From CAIWHR01 sp963734055 (GTDB lineage: Bacteria > Pseudomonadota > Gammaproteobacteria > Burkholderiales > Casimicrobiaceae): 64,000 bases of DNA. The DNA is taken from assembly GCA_963734055.1 (NCBI GenBank), contig CAVTFQ010000002.1:919781-983780 (forward strand), read 5' to 3'. Of the stretch, positions 59,798 to 64,000 are shown one piece after another. The position numbers were made by a program, and so were the translations under genes. Every line of letters starts with the position of its first letter. The stretch's first letter is position 1. The notes beneath the pieces were generated by a model. The model made no database searches and had not been told where the DNA came from. It saw only the letters and a program-made list of their open reading frames with translations.

Positions 59798-60211
59798 CTA
59801 CGCCTTCGCGACGCCGGCCTTCCGCGCCTTCGCCGCGAGCCGCTCCTCGGTCTTCTTGACGTCGACGACGAAGCGGCCGTGCTTGCCCTTGCAGATCAGG
59901 TCGACGTCGTCGCGGCCGCTCACTTCGAGGGTGACCGCGCGGCCGTTCACGCCCGTGACGGTCACCGTCAGCTCGACGGGCATGCCCTGCAGCGTCGCGG
60001 CGAGGTGATCGAGCTCGATCCGCGTGCCGACGGAATCCTCGCCGGGATCGAGGTGCGAGAGCAAGAGCTCGCGCGACGCCATCTCGATGTCGCGGACGAG
60101 CATCGGCGTCGCATAGACGCGTGCGTTCTCGCCCATGAAGCCGATCGTGCGTTCGCGGTCGACGGTGTGCCGGACCGTCGATGCGACGCCTGCGGCGAGG
60201 CTGGCCTTCAT
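59798..60211 (-). CDS. FlK-like hotdog thioesterase
   Basis: The 137-residue protein follows the fluoroacetyl-CoA thioesterase pattern: VYATPMLVRDIEMASRELLL with the Glu helix, and VGTRIELDHLAATLQGMPVE with the catalytic His. It is the first gene of the pad-hcr operon, with GAGGAGGATCCG before the ATG. It might release CoA from dead-end aryl-acyl-CoAs such as stalled phenylacetyl- or phenylglyoxylyl-type thioesters; that role is inference. Confidence 0.78.
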   Translation of the reverse strand: MKASLAAGVASTVRHTVDRERTIGFMGENARVYATPMLVRDIEMASRELLLSHLDPGEDSVGTRIELDHLAATLQGMPVELTVTVTGVNGRAVTLEVSGRDDVDLICKGKHGRFVVDVKKTEERLAAKARKAGVAKA

Positions 60212-60360
60212 CGGATCCTCCTCCTCGAACGCGGCCTTCGGGCCGCCGTGCCGTTGCGCGGGAACTCGGCGCGCGCTCGTGGCGGCGCCGTCGTCCCGAA
60301 GTCCTGTCTGGCGCGGGTCACGCCTCGCCGGTTGTGACTTCGGCGAATAGCCGCTAATCT

Positions 60361-60374
60361 GGCATCCGAATGCC
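60361..60374 (-). promoter_or_regulatory. GGCAT-N4-ATGCC operator of the pad-hcr promoter
   Basis: GGCAT-CCGA-ATGCC is a perfect palindrome and a variant of the GGTAT-N4-ATACC element at 50059. It spans about -25 to -12 of the FNR-predicted pad promoter, again where a repressor would block RNA polymerase. It lies 23 bp (centre to centre) from the FNR box; the spacings at the other two sites are 43 and 66 bp. Confidence 0.5.
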
Positions 60375-60383
60375 GGTTTTGAC

Positions 60384-60397
60384 TTGATCTGCGTCAT
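60384..60397 (-). promoter_or_regulatory. FNR-type box of the pad-hcr operon
   Basis: TTGATCTGCGTCAT on the plus strand differs by one base from the reverse complement of the korA/had box. Centred at -41.5 towards the thioesterase gene it puts CAGATT at -12 to -7, a weak match. It lies too close to the divergent GNAT start to activate that gene as class II. Confidence 0.55.
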
Positions 60398-60400
60398 TCT

Positions 60401-60934
60401 TTGGGGGCGGGCCTGGCCGGAACGCGCAAAGCGAGGGCGAAGCGGGGCGGGACGGCGCGGCGCGGCGGCAGCCGCAGCGCCACGGCCGACGCCGCGGCCG
60501 GCGTCAGGATCCGCCTCGTGCGGCGCGGCGACCTCGAGCCCATCGTCGCGATCGACGCGACGGTGACCGGCCTCGAAAAGCGCGCGTACTGGAAATCGGT
60601 CTACCAGCGCTACGGCGCGACGGCCGAAGCCGACCGGCAGTTCCTCGTCGCCGAGACGGACGGGCGCGTCGTCGGCTTCGTCATAGGCGAGGTCCGCGAT
60701 TGGGAATTCGGCTCGCCGCCGTGCGGTTGGGTGTTCGGCATCGACGTTCTGCCGAGCGCCCGCCAGGCCGGCGTCGGCTCGCGGCTGCTGGCGGCGATCT
60801 GCGCGGCGTTCCGGCAGACGGGGGTGCGCAAGGTGCGGACGATGCTCGCGCGCGACAACACGCTGATCCTCTCGTTCTTCCGGAGCCAGGGGATGATGGC
60901 GGGGCCGTTCATTCCGCTCGAGATGGACCTCTGA
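60401..60934 (+). CDS. GNAT family N-acetyltransferase
   Basis: The GNAT domain spans the last ~145 residues: RIRLVRRGDLEPIVAIDATV, FGIDVLPSARQAGVGSRLLA and FFRSQGMMAGPFIPLEMDL. It shares the D-x-x-x-IV-x-ID motif with the double GNAT at 48546. The only in-frame start is TTG at 60401, which would give a ~30-residue basic, Gly/Ala/Arg-rich leader and no obvious ribosome site; the true start is uncertain. It precedes the Rrf2 gene by 46 bp. Confidence 0.75.
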   Translation: MGAGLAGTRKARAKRGGTARRGGSRSATADAAAGVRIRLVRRGDLEPIVAIDATVTGLEKRAYWKSVYQRYGATAEADRQFLVAETDGRVVGFVIGEVRDWEFGSPPCGWVFGIDVLPSARQAGVGSRLLAAICAAFRQTGVRKVRTMLARDNTLILSFFRSQGMMAGPFIPLEMDL

Positions 60935-60980
60935 TGACACCGTTGGCAAGCGCTTCGGAAAGCGTCGCAGCAGCTTTCCG

Positions 60981-61397
60981 ATGAAGCTCCAGAAGAACAG
61001 CTCGCTCGCGCTCTACAGCGTCCTCGAGTTCGCGCAGGACCCGACCCGCCACATCTCGGCCGCCGAGATCGCGGAGAAGTACGGCGTGTCGTCCCACCAT
61101 CTCGCGAAGGTGCTCTCCGAGCTCGCGCGCGCGGGCGTGGTCGAGTCGGTGCGCGGCGTCGGCGGCGGATACCGATTCGCGGGCAACGCCCGGCGGTTGA
61201 CGCTGATGGACGTGATCCGCCTGTTCGAGGACTTCGTCCCGGCCGAATCGGATCGGCGGGAGCCCGGCGACCGGACGCCCATCGGCCGCGCGCTCAACGT
61301 CGTCCTGACGGAGATCGACGAGATCGCGAAGGCGACGATGAGCTCGATCACGCTCGCGACGATGCTGCGCCTGGTGGAACGGCAGCAGCGGAAGTAG
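60981..61397 (+). CDS. Rrf2-family transcriptional regulator lacking cysteines
   Basis: The 138-residue Rrf2 protein has an N-terminal winged helix (HISAAEIAEKYGVSSHHLAK, VLSELARAGVVESVRGVGGG) and the conserved RRLTLMDVIRLFE dimer helix. No cysteine occurs anywhere, so it cannot ligate an Fe-S cluster through the usual three Cys of IscR/NsrR. It is the best local candidate for binding the GGTAT-N4-ATACC palindromes, because Rrf2 dimers use palindromes and the gene lies beside one of them. That link is inference. Confidence 0.8.
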   Translation: MKLQKNSSLALYSVLEFAQDPTRHISAAEIAEKYGVSSHHLAKVLSELARAGVVESVRGVGGGYRFAGNARRLTLMDVIRLFEDFVPAESDRREPGDRTPIGRALNVVLTEIDEIAKATMSSITLATMLRLVERQQRK

Positions 61398-61409
61398 CCG
61401 GACCGTCCG

Positions 61410-62108
61410 CTAGCTTGCGGCCAGCGCTGCGAGCGCCTCGCGATCGACGATCGTGATCCGCTCGCGGCCGAGCTCGACCCACCCGCGGTCCTCGAAGGTC
61501 CGCAGGAGCCGCGACACGATCTCGCGGACGCTGCCCAGCTCGTCGGCGAGCGCCTGGTGCGTCGCGTTGACCTCGCGACCGGGCTTGCCGGCGAGGAGCG
61601 CCGCGAGGCGCTGGTCGAGCTTCTGATAGGCCACCGCCTCGACAATCTGCAGCACCGCGGCCAGCCGCTCGCCGAAGAGTGCGAACACGTGGCGGCGGAA
61701 CGTCTCGTCCCCGTCGATCAGCGCGTTGAATTCCGCCGGCGGCAGCACGAGCAGCTCGACGTCGGTCTCGGCGATCCCGGTGGCATCGTACTCCGTCTGA
61801 CCGAGCAGGCAGCTTCCGGACAACAGGCACGACTCGCCCGGCTTGACGCGATAGAGCTGCAGCTCGCGGCCGTTCGGATAGCGCTGCAGGACACGGACGG
61901 TTCCCGCAAGGATGAGCGGAAAGCCGGCGCACGGCGAGCGCTCGCTGAACATCACCGTGCCCGCCTGCACCTTGCGGTAGACGGCAGCCTTCGCGATCCG
62001 CTCGAGCGTCGCCGGCGGCGCTTCGGCGAGCGTCGGAAACGCTTCGACGATCCGTGCGGCGAGCGGCGACAGAGGTTGCGTGGCGAGCGGGGTCGTGGCT
62101 TGCGACAT
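61410..62108 (-). CDS. Crp/Fnr-family regulator with FNR-type recognition helix
   Basis: The 232-residue product has a cNMP-type beta-roll (FPLILAGTVRVLQRYPNGRE; YRVKPGESCLLSGSCLLG), a long dimer helix (RLAAVLQIVEAVAYQKLDQR) and an HTH (NATHQALADELGSVREIVSR). The recognition helix has E-x-x-S-R, the residues FNR uses to read TTGAT, rather than the CRP pattern. It lacks the N-terminal Cys cluster of FNR; the only Cys are in the roll (SPC, SCLL, SCLL), so its signal may be haem, NO or redox rather than a classical [4Fe-4S] cluster. It is convergent with the Rrf2 gene. Confidence 0.82.
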   Translation of the reverse strand: MSQATTPLATQPLSPLAARIVEAFPTLAEAPPATLERIAKAAVYRKVQAGTVMFSERSPCAGFPLILAGTVRVLQRYPNGRELQLYRVKPGESCLLSGSCLLGQTEYDATGIAETDVELLVLPPAEFNALIDGDETFRRHVFALFGERLAAVLQIVEAVAYQKLDQRLAALLAGKPGREVNATHQALADELGSVREIVSRLLRTFEDRGWVELGRERITIVDREALAALAAS

Positions 62109-62145
62109 GGTCGACGATCGGCAGGAAGCCGGGAGGGATTCTACA

Positions 62146-62835
62146 ATGAGCGATTCACGGCGTCGTCGCATGGATCCCACCACCGCCTCGCTGCCATTCG
62201 CGATTGCCGCGGCGGGCTGGCTGGCGGCGGCCGCACTACTCGCCGGCGCAGTGCGCGCCGCGCCCTGGCGGCGCGTCGCCGAAGGCGCCGCCGTGCATGT
62301 GTGGTACGGGGGCATCTTCTGCCTGTCCGTGCTGTGGGGCATCCGCGCCACGATCGGCGACAGCTTCACCTTTCATCTGCTCGGCATCACGGCGTTCACG
62401 CTGGCCGTCGGTCCTGCGCTCGCGCTCGCCGGCGCCGCGGTTGCGGTGGCGATCGAGATCGCGGTGCGCGGCGGAGCGTGGGCGAATGCCGGCGTTGCCT
62501 TCGTCACGATGGCGGTCATTCCCGTGACGGCGACGATGCTTATCCTCCGCTTCGCCGAGCGCCGCCTGCCGCCGAATTTCTTCATCTACGTGTTCGTCGG
62601 CGCATTCCTGGGCGCCTGGCTGTCCTACGGCGCGGCGGCGCTCGCCGGCGCCGCGATCCTCGCGTTCGGGACGGACCTGCCGGCGGCGACGGTGTTCGGC
62701 GACTACGCGCCGTATTTCCTCTATCTCGCGTTCGGCGAGGCGACGATGACGGGCATGGTGATCACGCTCGCGATCGTCTACCGGCCCGAGTGGGTGGTGA
62801 CATTCGACGACGCGCGGTATCTCACCGGACGTTGA
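62146..62835 (+). CDS. CbiM-like (energy-coupling factor type) integral membrane protein
   Basis: The 229-residue protein has six or seven hydrophobic segments (LPFAIAAAGWLAAAALLAGA; WYGGIFCLSVLWGIRATIG; FHLLGITAFTLAVGPALALA). It resembles the COG3235 group related to CbiM permeases of Co/Ni ECF systems. No ATPase is adjacent. The ATG at 62146 has GGGAGGG upstream; an in-frame ATG at 62170 is the alternative. Confidence 0.65.
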   Translation: MSDSRRRRMDPTTASLPFAIAAAGWLAAAALLAGAVRAAPWRRVAEGAAVHVWYGGIFCLSVLWGIRATIGDSFTFHLLGITAFTLAVGPALALAGAAVAVAIEIAVRGGAWANAGVAFVTMAVIPVTATMLILRFAERRLPPNFFIYVFVGAFLGAWLSYGAAALAGAAILAFGTDLPAATVFGDYAPYFLYLAFGEATMTGMVITLAIVYRPEWVVTFDDARYLTGR

Positions 62836-62971
62836 AGAGTCCACGTGGCCGAGCCGGGCCGGCCGAATGTGCAAAGCATGGACTTCTCGCTCCTGCTGCG
62901 GCATACTCCCGCGCCGGAGCGCCGGACGGCCGGCGCGTACGATCTCCATCGATTGCATAAGGAACCATCCG

Positions 62972-63211
62972 ATGAACAAGCTCTTTCCGATACTCGTGGC
63001 ATCGGCCTTCGCGTTCGGCAGCGCCGCCGCGCTCGCCGCCGATGCGCCGAAGGAAGCGCCCAAGGCTGCGGCCGAGATGAAGCTCGAGAAGCCCGCTGAC
63101 GTGAGCAAGGAGGCGTGGGACAAGATGACCGACGCCGAGAAGAAGAAGGCGGTCGAGAAGTCAAAGTCCTCGACGACGGCGTCGAAGAAGCAGAAGAAGG
63201 GCGGCTGCTGA
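62972..63211 (+). CDS. Small Lys-rich periplasmic protein, unknown function
   Basis: The 79-residue product has a signal peptide (MNKLFPILVASAFAFGSAAA) and a charged, Ala/Lys-rich mature part with DVSKEAWDKMTDAEKKKAVE and a C-terminal KKGGC. AAGGA precedes the ATG. No family is recognised. A strong terminator follows at 63260. Confidence 0.65.
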   Translation: MNKLFPILVASAFAFGSAAALAADAPKEAPKAAAEMKLEKPADVSKEAWDKMTDAEKKKAVEKSKSSTTASKKQKKGGC

Positions 63212-63259
63212 GGCGAAGCGGCGCTGCCTCGCCGTGGCTCCGGCCGCGGTCGAACCGAC

Positions 63260-63291
63260 GAGGGGAGGCTCGCGGCCTTCCCTCTTTTTTT
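63260..63291 (+). terminator. Rho-independent terminator
   Basis: Stem GAGGGGAGGC / GCCTTCCCTC (10 bp, one G-U pair) with a short loop is followed by seven T. It ends the transcript of the small periplasmic protein gene 48 bp after its stop. Confidence 0.85.
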
Positions 63292-63408
63292 GCCGTGAGA
63301 GCCGCTCGCCGACGGCGAACTCAAGCGGCAATGGCGTCGCTTGACCGTCCCATTCCGACGGCGTAGCGTCGCCCCTGCTCGTTTCGACCTCCGAGGGGAG
63401 GAGTCGAG

Positions 63409-64000
63409 ATGCGGTCCAGGAGCGACACTCGTGCTTCGTCCACCGCGCGCGCGGCCATCGCATGCAAGCGCTGCCATGGCGCTTGGCTGACGTACCCGCG
63501 CATTCTTCTACTCGGGGCAGCGGTCGCCGCGGGGATGCCAAGTCTTCCGGCCGCGGGCGCAACGGCGCGCTGCACGATGGTGAAGATCGCGGAGTGGCCG
63601 CTTCGAGTGGCGCACAACAAGCTGGTCGTCGAGGGTTCGATTAACGGGCAGCCCGTCAACGTCATGCTCGACACCGGGGCGACGGCCACGCTCATTCCGC
63701 GGCCGACGGCGCAGCGGCTGGGTCTCAGCAAGCAGAAGGCGAGCGGTTATCGCATGTTGGGCGTGGGCGGCGAAACCGACGTCGAATCCGCCCTCGTCGA
63801 CGAATTCAAGGTCGGAGACGCCGTGGTGAAGAGCCGGCGGATGATGGTCGCCGGCGAACACGAGGTCGGCGACGGCGTCGCGGTGATCCTCGGCGAAGAT
63901 TTCCTCCACTCCGTCGACGTCGAATTCGATCTCGCCCACAACGCCGTCAGGCTGTTCCAGCCCAAGGATTGCGACGGCGCCCCGCTGGCGTACTGGGCGC
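63409..64000 (+). CDS. Retropepsin-like aspartyl protease, truncated by window end
   Basis: The ATG at 63409 (GAGGGGAGGAG upstream) opens a frame that stays open to the last base. After a basic leader and a hydrophobic segment (YPRILLLGAAVAAGMPSLPA), it has the retropepsin core VNVMLDTGATATLIPRPTAQ with the catalytic Asp, then GVGGETDVESALVDEFKVGD and ILGEDFLHSVDVEFDL. This is the pattern of TIGR02281/PF13975-type clan AA proteases, probably periplasmic. Only ~197 residues are in view. Confidence 0.8.
   Translation, partial: MRSRSDTRASSTARAAIACKRCHGAWLTYPRILLLGAAVAAGMPSLPAAGATARCTMVKIAEWPLRVAHNKLVVEGSINGQPVNVMLDTGATATLIPRPTAQRLGLSKQKASGYRMLGVGGETDVESALVDEFKVGDAVVKSRRMMVAGEHEVGDGVAVILGEDFLHSVDVEFDLAHNAVRLFQPKDCDGAPLAYWA

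Overview
The window is GC-rich DNA densely packed with genes, from what looks like a facultatively anaerobic betaproteobacterium (Thauera/Azoarcus or Burkholderiales type). The clues are a complete class I (ATP-dependent) benzoyl-CoA pathway, FNR-type promoters, NO/redox-stress genes, and intercistronic repeats of a kind I associate with this class. No rRNA, tRNA, CRISPR array or intact insertion sequence was seen.

Layout. 1-2.2 kb: the end of a cyclase-type TolB/TPR protein and a frameshifted glutathione S-transferase. 2.3-7.9 kb (minus): korA-korB-ferritin-RidA-SDR, tightly overlapping, then an Old Yellow Enzyme gene with its own FNR box. 8.1-16.3 kb (plus): had-oah-dch-bcrC-bcrB-bcrA-bcrD-fdx, the dearomatising benzoyl-CoA route; KorAB probably reduces the ferredoxin. 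16.3-21.6 kb: a LysR regulator, a decayed tannase/feruloyl esterase, an aromatic-type solute-binding protein and pobA. 21.6-25.7 kb: a peptide-type binding protein, a 4-hydroxyproline epimerase and a D-hydroxyproline-type oxidase; a DHDPS-family gene at 32 kb may supply the next step. 27.3-31.3 kb: tungstate/molybdate uptake (mop, HTH-PBP regulator, tupBCA). 31.4-47 kb: a mixed accessory region with oxidoreductases, three gene remnants or decayed genes, and an HxlR/haloperoxidase/FAD-oxidase group sharing an AGTTCA-N5-TGAAC operator. 47.1-50.0 kb (minus): hemerythrin, a double GNAT, a DUF59 Fe-S factor and NnrS. 50.2-60.2 kb (minus): an eight-gene unit of a FlK-like thioesterase, padB-padC-padD (phenylacetyl-CoA oxidation), a phenylacetate-CoA ligase and hcrC-hcrA-hcrB (4-hydroxybenzoyl-CoA reductase). 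60.4-62.1 kb: a GNAT, a cysteine-free Rrf2 regulator and a Crp/Fnr regulator. 62.1-64 kb: a CbiM-like membrane protein, a small periplasmic protein and the start of a retropepsin-like protease.

How it fits together. Phenylacetate and 4-hydroxybenzoate are funnelled to benzoyl-CoA by the pad-hcr unit and reduced by Bcr using ferredoxin recharged by Kor. The Mo/W uptake genes suit the metal needs of PadB and HcrA. Four promoters carry FNR boxes (3446, 7943, 50102, 60384). At three of them a second palindrome, GGYAY-N4-RTRCC, lies downstream of or over the predicted promoter. This suggests one regulon under an FNR-type activator and a second regulator. The best local candidates are the Crp/Fnr protein (61410-62108), whose recognition helix has the FNR-type E-x-x-S-R pattern, and the Rrf2 protein (60981-61397). 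This wiring is the most interesting feature of the window and is an inference from the sequence.

Several conserved genes carry single-base frameshifts (GST, both solute-binding proteins, padB twice). They are either early pseudogenes or assembly errors.
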